Shown here: positions 55,901 to 62,632 of the stretch, one piece after another | Position numbering within the stretch: the stretch's first letter is position 1 | How the letters are laid out: each line of letters begins with the position of its first letter | DNA from: Flavobacterium aquidurense | Lineage (GTDB): Bacteria; Bacteroidota; Bacteroidia; Flavobacteriales; Flavobacteriaceae | Direction of reading: 5' to 3' | Assembly (NCBI GenBank): GCA_900107365.1 | Contig: FNPS01000001.1 | Location: 992,001 to 1,056,000, forward strand | Length of the DNA: 64,000 bases | Made by a program: the position numbers and the translations under genes | The notes under the pieces: model-generated | What the model was told of the DNA's origin: nothing | Databases searched by the model: none | The model's input: only the letters and a program-made list of their open reading frames with translations

Positions 55901-58900
55901 CAGCTCCTTCATCTGTATGCTCAGGCAAGTTTGTTGATTTGACCACAGCTGCAGTCACGGCAGGCAGCACATCAAACCTGACCTTTACCTATTTTACAGA
56001 TGCGGCAGGCACAGCAGTTCTTTCTAATCCAGATGCAGTTACAGCAGGTGGTATTTATTATATTAAAGGAAGCACCCCGGAAGGATGTTCTGTAATCCAA
56101 AGTGTTGCGGTAACGATTAATCCACTCCCAGTTGTAGCAATTATTAATCCAGCGGCTGTATGCTGGCCGGCAACAGTAGATTTAACTTCAGCATCCATAA
56201 CTACAGGAAGCACAGCAAATTTAACCTATGCTTATTTTAGTGATGCAGCAGGCACACAGCCTTTAGCCAATGCCGATGCCATCAGAGCAAGTGATACTTA
56301 TTATATTCAGGGAACTGATCCTCTTACGGGATGCACTTCTATTAGTTCAGTAAATGTGATAGTTAATCTACTACCGGATGCATCATTTACTTACGATGCG
56401 ATCAATAATGTGAATGATCAATATACTTTTACTCCAATTTCTACTACAGCAGGAATGAGCTATAGCTGGGATTTTGGCGATGGTACAACTTCTAATACAG
56501 CTCTTCCAATGCACCAATATGATGTAGTGGGTAATTACACCATAACGCTCACTGTTAGTAACCCAAGTGGTTGTACAGCCACCACAACTGAGGCGATTAT
56601 GATTAGTAAAAACCCTAATGTGGCAGCAGATATTTCAGTTAATCCTGTCAATCAGTGTTTTATTGGAAACTCATTTCAATTTAACAGTGCCTCTACTGTA
56701 GCAGCAGGTTATTCAATAACAGGTCTCATTTGGGATTTTGGTGATGGTACGCCGGTAAGTAATATATTAAACCCTTCCCATAGTTATACTGCGCCAGGTA
56801 CCTATATAATAAACCTGCAGGTTACTGCCAGTAATGGGGTTACTACTTTTTCTGATAGTGCTACGAGCTCAATTATTGTGCTTGTAACACCTGTAGTAAA
56901 CATTACTAACCCGGCGCCAGTATGCTCAGACAACACAGTAGATATTACTGCAGCGGCAGTAACCTCAGGAAGTACACCAGGTTTAATTTTTACCTATTTT
57001 ACAGATTTCGCAGGTACCACAGTTCTTGTCAATCCAGATGCAGTAACAGCAGGCGGTACCTATTACATAAAAGGCACAACAGCTGCGGGTTGTTCGGCAA
57101 TCAGTCCGGTAGAGGTAACAGTTAACCCAATACCAATATTAAATATTACCAATCCGGCAGCAGTATGTTCAGGTACTTCGGTTGATTTGACTGCACCAGC
57201 AGTAACGAATGGAAGTACACCAAACCTAATCTTTAATTATTTTGCAGATGCCGCAGGTACAGTAGTTCTTGATAATCCAAATGCTGTAACAGCAGGTGAT
57301 ACTTATTACATAAAGGGAACTACACCAGAAGGATGCTCGGCAATCAGTCCGGTAACGGTAGCGGTAAATGTATTGCCGAGAATAACGGTTGTTAACCCGT
57401 CGGCAATTTGTGCCGGATCGAGTGTAAACCTTAGAACTGCAGTAGGTGGCGCTTCAACTTATGTCTATTATGCTTCTGATCAGATTACAGTATTAACTTC
57501 GGCTATAGTACGACCTGTTTCAACGACAGATTACTATGTACAAGGTGTATCTGCCGAGGGTTGTGCATCGGTTAAACATAAAATTACAGTAACTGTAAAT
57601 ACTTTACCGGCAGTGCCAGTTATTAGCATATCAGGGACAACAACTATATGTACTGGTACTAGTAGAACCATAAGTGCAACAGGAACAGGAACTTTTCAAT
57701 GGTACAAAGACGGCAATGCAATTGTTGGAGCTATAAAATCATCGTATGTAATAAGAGAGGCAGCGGTTTCAGATTCTGGAAGTTACACTGTTACGGTAAG
57801 TAATGGTCTATGTATCTCAATACTGAGTAATGTAATTACATTAACAGTCAACAATTGTTTGCCTCAGTTTACTATTCTTAAGTCAGTTAAAGATGCTAAT
57901 AACAATGGCAAAGCTGAACCTAATGAAGAATTGACTTATGTTATAACGGTTAAGAATACCGGAAGTACAACAATCAAAAATGTAAGCGTAAGTGATGCTG
58001 TACCTACAAAAACGGCTTATGTAAGCGGCGGAACATTCAATGCAGGTATAGTAAATTTTGCTGCAAACAATTTGGCAGTAGGAGCGAGCATAAGTTTTAA
58101 TTTCAAGGTTAAAGTAGTTTCGGACCTAACCGGAGTTTCAGCAATTTCAAATATGGCAACCGGATCAGGAGACGGAACTGTTGTACCTTCTACTCCTGAA
58201 GACCCTAACAATCCAGGTAATCCAGATCCTAAGTGTACAGGAAGCTGTTCTACAGATATTACAACTAATGCTATATCAAGTATTGCCGTAATCAAAAGAG
58301 CAGTATTTGTTGATGAAAACAACGATGGATTTGCTCAGGTTGGCGAAACTATTAAGTATAGTTTTGAAGTTAAAAATACTGGGGATACACCATTAACCGA
58401 TATTTTTATAACTGATAATTTATCTGGTTTAGTATTAATTGGCAGTCCTTTCAGTTTAGCCCCGGGACAAATTAATTCAACAAATTTCACTGCAAGTTAT
58501 GCAATTACGAAGGTCGATATTGATGCTGGGTTCATAATTAATCAGGCTTTGGCAGAAGGAACAACCCCTTCAGGAGCAAAAATCATTGCGCTTTCTGATA
58601 ATGATAATTTCATAGATGAGAACCCTACTGTTATTGAAATTGTAGCACAGGATTGTGTCATAAAGGTCTTTAATGCAGTTTCTTTAAATGAGGATGGCAT
58701 TAACGATGAATTTCGTATTCAGGGACTGGAGTGTTATCCTAATAATAGTGTTGAAATTTATAATCGATGGGGAGTAAGGGTATTTGAAACCTCAGGTTAT
58801 GGCGCAAATGGGAATGTATTCAAAGGATATTCGGATGGAAGAAGTACTATTGGAAGAGGTAAACGCTTACCAGACGGGACTTATTTCTACATCTTGAAAT

Positions 58901-58962
58901 ATTTGGACGAAACTTTGCATGAGATGCATGATAAATCAGGTTATCTCTATATTACAAAATAA
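46918..58962 (+). CDS. Giant (4014-residue) repetitive surface adhesin with type-B T9SS sorting domain
   Basis: Signal peptide 1-21 (ending STAKG). Residues about 22-1190 hold three copies of a beta-solenoid-like module, each opening YYWVGGxGNWN or a close variant (about 23, 404 and 801). Two BIG_2-like domains (about 1360-1510) follow. From about 1515 to 3560 comes an array of some twenty 80-residue Ig-like units (consensus PAxVCSGTxVDLT...TYYIKGTT). Three pairs of PKD domains interrupt it (near 1676-1841, 2655-2825 and 3150-3320; FGDGTTS, FGDGTPVS). An Ig domain (TFQWYKDGNAIVG), two DUF11 domains (about 3650-3910) and the gliding-motility-associated C-terminal domain (VSLNEDGINDEF, VEIYNRWG, LPDGTYFYIL) finish it. 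That last domain directs secretion by the type IX system. Likely role: adhesion or gliding. Confidence 0.93.
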   Translation: MRKLYFMFLAFFLFFVSTAKGATYYWVGGTGNWNVISNWATTSGGTVHYTSIPSSTDDVIFDSNANYQVTISAGACHNMRWIGTGAARMVLSGKLDISGSLELQSGMQMYASASNTSISLTFSATTTGNTIKTNGVVIGNGSGAAFGVGVIFKGIGGGWILNDDYITTKGAAITLTAGSLNFGGKMVSIDTFTDGGTPNTLVHALNIAGSNITLFATTIPGGGTITNSGWNYSSASGLTLSAAMSMGSTITINNFTSTGVVTKINDFYNDIILLKGATTVNSIGTGETSFNHFTTYDDTFFSGNSFNYLNLLGKGSYTFTSGAVNPIIIKNALVAQPSACGGTIGLNAENSTKLANQTQFTFAAGATATVQNALIRNIATSGLIPNAVNSVDLGNNTGWSFTGTGTTYYWIEGQGNWNDVAHWSLTSGGAAGGCVPTAFDNVIFDNNSGSSVIVTIDETASCNNIIWNNAPGAVFNVNDKFFISGSLTLQPGMAMNVASITNVINFVGNTANTITTNGVTINVDSPPFRNNDIITFSRSGGSWTLMDDFNAPYASLDLNVGDLNFGGKNATIFSFKVSTPNIAGSAKLEINNSTITCKISAALGYLNYVGWSDHTSGTFAGPAISALNTSGSTIILDDSKFDTHSSIYNNIFFNGSTSSSLFDSYATVTGNTTISNLTFLGNGSIADKIQAKIGTLALSPGSSYLFPVPTTTPVSNGIVTVTTALNANGGLCSGIISIASSAEGTQSTIAATGSTVNVNNAILRDIKITGSTPYVATNSTDEGNNSGWNFTAPIVHNYYWVGGDGNWNDPMHWANSSGGIPGSGCIPTASDNVFFDGGSSFVAGSTVVVDGNAYCNNMTWSGSTIPATLDVENPLSIFGSLELQSGMTLKGNTDGGTSNISYLNFTGSTPGNTIKSNGVVINIPASTQPNGLVFNGTNTASWKVLDPLTVASWVTLSGGNLNFNGQIVSMGAFTTGSGPVDKSRSLNIAGSAITLKGGLAAMAAAWNYNVSGAAALTSNETTGSIITFAIASQTITAKATDVYNNLIIKASGVSINGGIYNKVDFTGATTNSFATFNNSPVIDILTMKSGGTYSIQTGSTLTLNKVLSPNGTPCNITKINSTTNGVQANISMPSSAANFPNNIYGIDFVQMQDINAITPSSDPSRAQMKVGNNSTAENRNNTGWIIVPHTSTPVVDGLGTNRTLGCKDFPYVLTTTTFFPNPEATFKWNDNSTGDTLTVTGPGTYSVTVTYGAGCVLSASVTLSLTPNPVLSIASALPTCKEVEVILSGTGLTGSSANETYTLQSVSPANAMSGLPVIQYNDAIFHLPVGVTDATFTITDNNSGCISAPVTTGSLPALLSHAVITGGVSVLCAGSTAVSAFTADLPDGTWSVSDTAVASITAGGILTALTVPVATTENVIYTTENGCITMKEVTINPAPIINGAVTLCGGSTTTLTATGGIGTWSSQTPLIATVDGSGVVEGISAGTAQITYTLTDTGCAATYNVTINSPTLIVTVPAAVCSGTPVDLTAPAVTAGSTANLTFTYFTDAAGTTVLANPDTVTASGIYYIKGTTPEGCSAIQSVTVAVNPLPVVAISNPPAVCWPATVDITSASVTTGSTANLTYAYFSDAAGTQPLANANAITASDTYYIQGTDPVTGCSSMSSLNVIVNLQPDALFTYDAINNDNDEYTFTPISVLAGLTYAWNFGDGTTSTAAIPTHQYNVVGNYTIILTVTNPNGCTATTTEAINITKNPNVAADISVFPVNQCVVGNIFQFSSASTVAGGYSITSLTWDFGDGSPVSNDLNPSHGYAAAGTYILSLQATASNGIDTFSDNATSSIVVIATPVVNVINPASVCSNATVNITAAAVTSGSTPGLVFTYFSDSLATQPLINANAIAASGTYYIKGTTPEGCFAISPVQVTINPIPTVTTVAPAAVCSGTPVNLTLPEVTAGSTANLIFSYFTDAAGTTVLATPSAVATGGTYYIKGTTAAGCSAISSVQVTVNPIPVVNVTNPSAVCSGTSVNLTLPAVTTGSTANLTFTYFTDAAATTVLATPNAVTISGIYYIKGTTAAGCSAIQSVMVTVNPTPTVITVAPAAVCFDTALDLTLPQVTAGSTANLTFTYFTDPAGTNVLSTPSAVTTGGTYYIKGTTAAGCSAISPVQVTINPIPVVNVTEPVAVCSGTAVDLTVPAVTAGSTANLTFTYFTDAAGTAVLVTPNAVLTGGTYYIKGTTAAGCSAIIQVQVTINPIPVVNVSNPVAVCSGTPVDLTLPEITSGSTSNLTFTYFTDATGTAVLTNADAVTTDGTYYIKGTTPEGCSAISPVQVTVNPIPIVNVTDPAVTCSDTPVDLTTVTVTAGSTANLTFTYFTDITATTVLANPDAITASGTYYIQGTTIAGCSAISPVQVTVNPIPILNITNRVPVCSGTSVDLTAAAVTADSTSNLTFTYFTDAAGTTVLANPNVVTASGTYYIRGTTAFGCSVISPVQVTVNPTPTLIATAPSAVCSGKFVDLTTAAVTAGSTSNLTFTYFTDAAGTAVLSNPDAVTAGGIYYIKGSTPEGCSVIQSVAVTINPLPVVAIINPAAVCWPATVDLTSALITTGSTANLTYAYFSDAAGTQPLANANAITASDTYYIQGTDPATGCSTMSSVNVIVNLQPDASFTYHAVNNANDQYTFTPISTTAGMSYSWDFGDGTTSNTALPTHQYNVVGNYSIKLSATNSNGCTAITTEAITITKNPNVAADISINPVNQCFIGNTFQLTSTSTVAAGYSITDLIWDFGDGTPVSNMLNPSHTYTAPGTYIINLQATASNGVTTFSDNATSSIIVIATPIVNVTNPASVCSDNTVDITAAAVTSGSTPGLIFTYFTDVADTTVLANPDAVAVSGIYYIKGNTPEGCSAISPVQVTVNPIPLLNITNPAAVCSGTSVDLTAAAVTAGSTSNLTFTYFTDAAGTIVLTNPNAVTAGDTYYIKGTTASGCSAISPVQVTVNPTPTLIATAPSSVCSGKFVDLTTAAVTAGSTSNLTFTYFTDAAGTAVLSNPDAVTAGGIYYIKGSTPEGCSVIQSVAVTINPLPVVAIINPAAVCWPATVDLTSASITTGSTANLTYAYFSDAAGTQPLANADAIRASDTYYIQGTDPLTGCTSISSVNVIVNLLPDASFTYDAINNVNDQYTFTPISTTAGMSYSWDFGDGTTSNTALPMHQYDVVGNYTITLTVSNPSGCTATTTEAIMISKNPNVAADISVNPVNQCFIGNSFQFNSASTVAAGYSITGLIWDFGDGTPVSNILNPSHSYTAPGTYIINLQVTASNGVTTFSDSATSSIIVLVTPVVNITNPAPVCSDNTVDITAAAVTSGSTPGLIFTYFTDFAGTTVLVNPDAVTAGGTYYIKGTTAAGCSAISPVEVTVNPIPILNITNPAAVCSGTSVDLTAPAVTNGSTPNLIFNYFADAAGTVVLDNPNAVTAGDTYYIKGTTPEGCSAISPVTVAVNVLPRITVVNPSAICAGSSVNLRTAVGGASTYVYYASDQITVLTSAIVRPVSTTDYYVQGVSAEGCASVKHKITVTVNTLPAVPVISISGTTTICTGTSRTISATGTGTFQWYKDGNAIVGAIKSSYVIREAAVSDSGSYTVTVSNGLCISILSNVITLTVNNCLPQFTILKSVKDANNNGKAEPNEELTYVITVKNTGSTTIKNVSVSDAVPTKTAYVSGGTFNAGIVNFAANNLAVGASISFNFKVKVVSDLTGVSAISNMATGSGDGTVVPSTPEDPNNPGNPDPKCTGSCSTDITTNAISSIAVIKRAVFVDENNDGFAQVGETIKYSFEVKNTGDTPLTDIFITDNLSGLVLIGSPFSLAPGQINSTNFTASYAITKVDIDAGFIINQALAEGTTPSGAKIIALSDNDNFIDENPTVIEIVAQDCVIKVFNAVSLNEDGINDEFRIQGLECYPNNSVEIYNRWGVRVFETSGYGANGNVFKGYSDGRSTIGRGKRLPDGTYFYILKYLDETLHEMHDKSGYLYITK
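54180..57161 (+). repeat. 1491-bp tandem super-repeat inside the adhesin gene
   Basis: Landmarks recur exactly 1491 bp (497 codons) apart: AGTATGTTCC at 54180 and 55671, TCAGGCAAGT at 54430 and 55921, GTATGCTGGC at 54667 and 56158. The DNA near 54360-54720 and 55851-56211 is almost identical. A more diverged copy of the same block starts near 51.2 kb. Each unit holds Ig-like modules plus a PKD pair, so it arose by in-frame duplication. Confidence 0.85.
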
Positions 58963-59278
58963 ATTAAATAAAAGGTAATAGGTGAGTTACGTATTTAGAG
59001 TTAAACTTTCCATTTATCGGCCTTGTCGGTACAATTAGAAAATTAAATACGGAAGAAAGCTCGGGAAAAAAAATCTTCGGAGAATGATGTAATTTGCCGG
59101 TTAGTTTATAAACAAAGAAATTGTCGTGATATTGTCACGACAATTAAGTTGGTCTCAATTTGGCTACTTTTATATATTGGTCGTTTACCTCATTAATAAT
59201 TTAGGCGAGAATAAGCGTCTACATTTAAAAATTGATATTTTAAATTCATGGGAAGTATTTAATTAGTGCTGGTATATT
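58963..59278. other. Intergenic region after the adhesin gene
   Basis: ATTGTCGTGA, loop TATT-like 5 nt, TCACGACAAT (59120-59144) is a perfect hairpin without a T-run, perhaps a processing or termination signal. CTTCGGAGAA near 59076 resembles the end of the MITE-like element. No gene. Confidence 0.45.
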
Positions 59279-60292
59279 TTAAAATGTGATAACCAGTTTC
59301 CCAAAATGCGACCCACTTTCAAGCCTTTTAAAAGCGTCAATTGTGTCCTGAAATAAAAAGGCCGAATCTATAATGGGGTGAATTTTTTTTGCTTCTAATG
59401 CAGTATTCATTCTGAGGAACATTTCCTTAGAACCAACGTTTATGCCCTGCAATTTAATTTGTTTGCTCATTAATCGTGCGGTATTTATATTTCCGGTCAG
59501 TCCATTCATTATTCCTATTACAGATATTGTTCCGTCAAGTGCAACGGCCTCGATAGATTTGTTGATATGATCACTGCCCACAACTTCTACAATGTGTTTT
59601 GCTCCAATTCCGTTGGTGATTTTCATGACTTCATTTTCCCATTGCGGTACACTTTTATAATTGATCAAATGGTTTACGCCCAGTTTTTTAGCACGGTCTA
59701 ATTTATCATCACTTCCGGATAATAAAATTACTTCTGCGCCTGCAGCTAATGCAAACTGCATTGAAAATAAGGATACTCCGCCAGTTCCCTGTATCAATAC
59801 GCTGTCACCGGCTTTGATCTTTCCTTTTTCCACTAAGCCATGCCAGGCGGTTATTGCAGCACAGGGCAGGGTAGCGGCTTCTTCATTGGTAAGATAATCA
59901 GGAACTTTAATAACTTCATTTTCTTTTAAGATCACATATTCCTGTAGCATTCCATCATTGGCATTTCCTCCCAATGAATTGACTAATTTTTCAGAAGACA
60001 GTTTTCCGTCCATCCAATTGGGGAAAAATAAACCTGCGACACGATCCTGTATGGCTACTTCCGTTACCTGATTTCCAGTCTCTACTACAATTCCAACGCC
60101 ATCAGAAACGGGAATTCGTCCATGGGGTGGTTTCCATTGATCAACGCCTTTGATGACCAGCAAATCCCTGTAATTTAGAGAAACAGCTTTTATCTGAATT
60201 AAAATTTCATTTGGGAGCAGTTTGGCATTCTTTTTTTCAACTAGTTTTAAAGTTTCGATGCTGTAGTCCTTCGTTATTTGATAAGCTTTCAT
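59279..60292 (-). CDS. Zinc-independent medium-chain oxidoreductase (quinone-reductase-like)
   Basis: 337 residues from the ATG at 60292. The longer in-frame start at 60340 adds an unlikely N-terminus before MKAYQITKDYSIETLKL. MDR fold: the catalytic-domain zinc cysteine is replaced (SLNYRDLLV), the structural zinc lobe is absent, and the Rossmann motif is IQGTGGVSLF. This fits the NAD(P)H-dependent quinone or enone reductase branch. An HxlR regulator is encoded upstream on the same strand, and inverted repeats lie between them. Such pairs usually respond to reactive electrophiles. Confidence 0.85.
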   Translation of the reverse strand: MKAYQITKDYSIETLKLVEKKNAKLLPNEILIQIKAVSLNYRDLLVIKGVDQWKPPHGRIPVSDGVGIVVETGNQVTEVAIQDRVAGLFFPNWMDGKLSSEKLVNSLGGNANDGMLQEYVILKENEVIKVPDYLTNEEAATLPCAAITAWHGLVEKGKIKAGDSVLIQGTGGVSLFSMQFALAAGAEVILLSGSDDKLDRAKKLGVNHLINYKSVPQWENEVMKITNGIGAKHIVEVVGSDHINKSIEAVALDGTISVIGIMNGLTGNINTARLMSKQIKLQGINVGSKEMFLRMNTALEAKKIHPIIDSAFLFQDTIDAFKRLESGSHFGKLVITF

Positions 60293-60371
60293 ATAATTAT
60301 AAGTCAATGAGGATCTACAAAATCTGATTAGTAAATACAATATTTCAGACTTCGTTTCTCAATTGGCACTA

Positions 60372-60379
60372 CAAATGTA
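60372..60379 (-). promoter_or_regulatory. -7 element of the oxidoreductase gene
   Basis: TACATTTG on the minus strand, 79 bp before the ATG at 60292. Confidence 0.45.
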
Positions 60380-60421
60380 GGGTGTAATCAAAGCTCTTAA
60401 TGCGTGTTTGCCAATTGTGAG

Positions 60422-60443
60422 TTACTCATAAAAAAGTGAGTAA
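60422..60443. promoter_or_regulatory. Inverted repeat, candidate HxlR operator
   Basis: TTACTCA, 8 nt, TGAGTAA, just upstream of the -33 region of the oxidoreductase promoter. Confidence 0.45.
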
Positions 60444-60538
60444 GCGCTATTAGAGCCTGTAAAACATGTATTGGTTTCAGAATATAATAATTGTTCTTTT
60501 TAAGAATAAAAAACAACTGAAATGATAACAGATAAACC

Positions 60539-60928
60539 TTAAGATTTTTTCTTTGAAGTTGGCTGAATACGAATTTCATAAGGAATATGCTGTTTGCCCC
60601 AATTGCAAAGTTCATGCAAGACTTTAACTAATTCCTGTCCGCTGTCTGTAATACTATATTCTACACGAAGCGGAATTTCTTTAAAAACTTCTTTTTCAAT
60701 TAATTCAGCTGCAACCAATTCGTTTAAAACTTTGGAAAGTACATTATCCGAAATGCCATTTAAACATTCCTTTAAACCAGAAAAACGTGTAACATCTTGT
60801 TTTATAAGTACTAAAATCTCCGAAACCCATCTTTTTCCGATAATACGCACAACCTTGTTTAAAGTGCATCTTTCATCAAGGTAATATTCATTTAAAGTAT
60901 TTGTAGAATTTAATTTCTTTGTGCTCAT
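60539..60928 (-). CDS. HxlR-family transcriptional regulator
   Basis: 129 residues from the ATG at 60928 (MSTKKLNSTN; the in-frame ATG at 60970 lies on the promoter). Winged helix with CTLNKVVRIIGKRWVSEILV, in which the Cys precedes the first helix as in most HxlR proteins. FSGLKECLNGISDNVLSKVL is the recognition helix and VEYSITDSGQELVKVL the wing. Likely controls the downstream medium-chain reductase and itself. A Lys-rich tail ends the protein. Confidence 0.88.
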   Translation of the reverse strand: MSTKKLNSTNTLNEYYLDERCTLNKVVRIIGKRWVSEILVLIKQDVTRFSGLKECLNGISDNVLSKVLNELVAAELIEKEVFKEIPLRVEYSITDSGQELVKVLHELCNWGKQHIPYEIRIQPTSKKKS

Positions 60929-60967
60929 ATCATTTAATATTACTGGCAGCCAATACAAGCTACTGTT

Positions 60968-60985
60968 CAAAAATAGTTACTATTT
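60968..60985 (-). promoter_or_regulatory. -7 element with overlapping palindrome upstream of hxlR
   Basis: TATTTTTG on the minus strand (60968-60975) overlaps AAATAGT-T-ACTATTT (60971-60985), a perfect 7-bp inverted repeat. Position suits autorepression. Confidence 0.5.
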
Positions 60986-61194
60986 GCCAATAATTATATA
61001 TTCCTGGTTTTCTATTTAAAATATAAATAAAAAACGGTTTAAAATTGATCTGTAATTTTTTAAATTATTCTTACAATAAGAATTCATTGCGAAAAAATAG
61101 AACAGTAAAATATTAGGGCTTTAATTGAGCAAGAAATGGATTTTTAATAAGAGGAACAGGATATAAATTTGTTTTGATTTAAAATATAGAAAAT

Positions 61195-61674
61195 ATGAAA
61201 AAATTTAAAATTGTTCCGTTGTCTAAAGAGTTTGTAAGCCAAATTCGGAAAACAAATATTGATAATTTTGGTAATGAAGTTTACGAGCAATTAGCAACGG
61301 GAAAAGGACCATGTCGAATTTCGTTGAAACCATTTAATGTTGGTCAGGATATTCGTTTGGTTTTTGCTTATAGTCCGTTTTCAGAAAACAATGCTTTTAA
61401 TCAGTCCGGACCTATATTTATTCACAAAGACGAAGTGGAGCAATATTTAGATATTTATAATTTCCCCAAAGAATTAAAAGAAGATAAAGAAAATTTCCCT
61501 TTATCGCTAATTGGCTATAGCAAAGAACAAAAAATAATTTTTACTAAATTAGTTGGCGATAATGATATCGATTTACTAATTGCTGAAATTTTTGACACAA
61601 AAAGCGATGTTGAATATCTTCACGCAAGAAATTCAGAAGCTTGTTGTTTTATTTGTAAAATTGAAAGGGTCTAG
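61195..61674 (+). CDS. DUF1203-domain protein
   Basis: 159 residues, cytoplasmic. FKIVPLSKEFVSQIRKTNID opens the domain. GPCRISLKPFNVGQDIRLVF, then GPIFIHKDEVEQY and the end YLHARNSEACCFICKIERV are family features. Function unknown. Two adjacent cysteines and a third three residues later are conserved-looking. Stands alone; no exact promoter element seen. Confidence 0.82.
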   Translation: MKKFKIVPLSKEFVSQIRKTNIDNFGNEVYEQLATGKGPCRISLKPFNVGQDIRLVFAYSPFSENNAFNQSGPIFIHKDEVEQYLDIYNFPKELKEDKENFPLSLIGYSKEQKIIFTKLVGDNDIDLLIAEIFDTKSDVEYLHARNSEACCFICKIERV

Positions 61675-62062
61675 TTTTATACTTTTAAAAATTGAAATTT
61701 TTGTGATTTCGACGGGACAAATTTCTATAAATTATTGACGATTTGAGGAATTGTCATGCTACATGCAATGTCTGTCTTTCATTGGTTTTATGAATTTGGT
61801 TTAAATGTCCTGTTGGGGATTGGAGGAACGGAAACATCTTAAAAACCGGCGATCTTATTACCTGGACTATTTTTGCATTTTTAACTTCAATATTCTGGAA
61901 ATGCTAATGAAAATGGTGTTCTAAAAAGTTTTTGTCCAAAAAATAACCCATATTTTTTTGGACAAAATCAAAACATTTTTAATAAAATTTAAAAGCGTGT
62001 TTTTACTTTCAGGTATATCTTCGTTTAAGTTAAACCAGAAAAACAATTAATTAAACATTGAT
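61675..62062. other. 388-bp intergenic region with a long hairpin
   Basis: TTTTGTCCAAAAAA (61930-61943), 10 nt, exact complement (61954-61967). No gene or exact promoter element in the rest. Confidence 0.45.
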
Positions 62063-62564
62063 ATGATTGTAAAATTACAATTAGTAAAAAAAGTATTATT
62101 TCTTTCTGTTTTACTTTTTTTTAACTCCATGATGAGTCAAACTTTAAGCAAGACAGAACCAATAGAAGTAATTAAAAAATTACAAAGCACTTTAAAAACA
62201 TCTTGCATACTTGTAATGGAAGTTACCCATGGGGAATTGATTAATTATACTTTAAAAGAAATAGACAATGGTTTTCCGGAAGAATTAAAGAAAAAATATC
62301 CTGAGATATGAACTTTTCAAGGGACATTGGTTGTTAATTCTAATGATGTTTGCGTTGTAACCATTGCAAAATGAGAGAATTTATGGAACAAGTTTTGCGG
62401 GAAAATCATCATTAACTTTTTATAACAATAAAAAAGGAGCTAAATCTAAATTTTTTTACACAAAAGAAGAAGAGAAAGATTTATCAATCTGGGAAGATTG
62501 TACTATTGCAAGCGGCAGTTGTGGTTTTTTTATCAATCCAAACAGCACAAATAAATATAAATAG
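62063..62564 (+). pseudogene. Degraded gene for a small secreted protein
   Basis: A signal peptide (1-26, ending MMSQT) and about 55 residues are followed by an in-frame TGA at 62309. The same frame then continues sensibly (TFQGTLVVNSNDVCVVTIAK) to another stop near 62371. From about 62364 a different frame carries on (ERIYGTSFAGKSSLTFYNNK, then GSCGFFINPNSTNKYK) to 62564. One nonsense change and one frameshift would explain all three pieces. The original protein would be about 165 residues; family not recognised. Confidence 0.6.
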
Positions 62565-62632
62565 AAAGGCCATGGGAAAAGTTGATTTCAATGTCAAAGT
62601 TCCCCGACTTATTAATATAAAATCCACATAAA

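Noticed and set aside
51460..57400. Regular repeats that could be mistaken for a CRISPR or satellite array
   Set aside because: They are in-frame 80-residue protein modules with period about 240 bp inside one gene; there are no short repeats with unique spacers.
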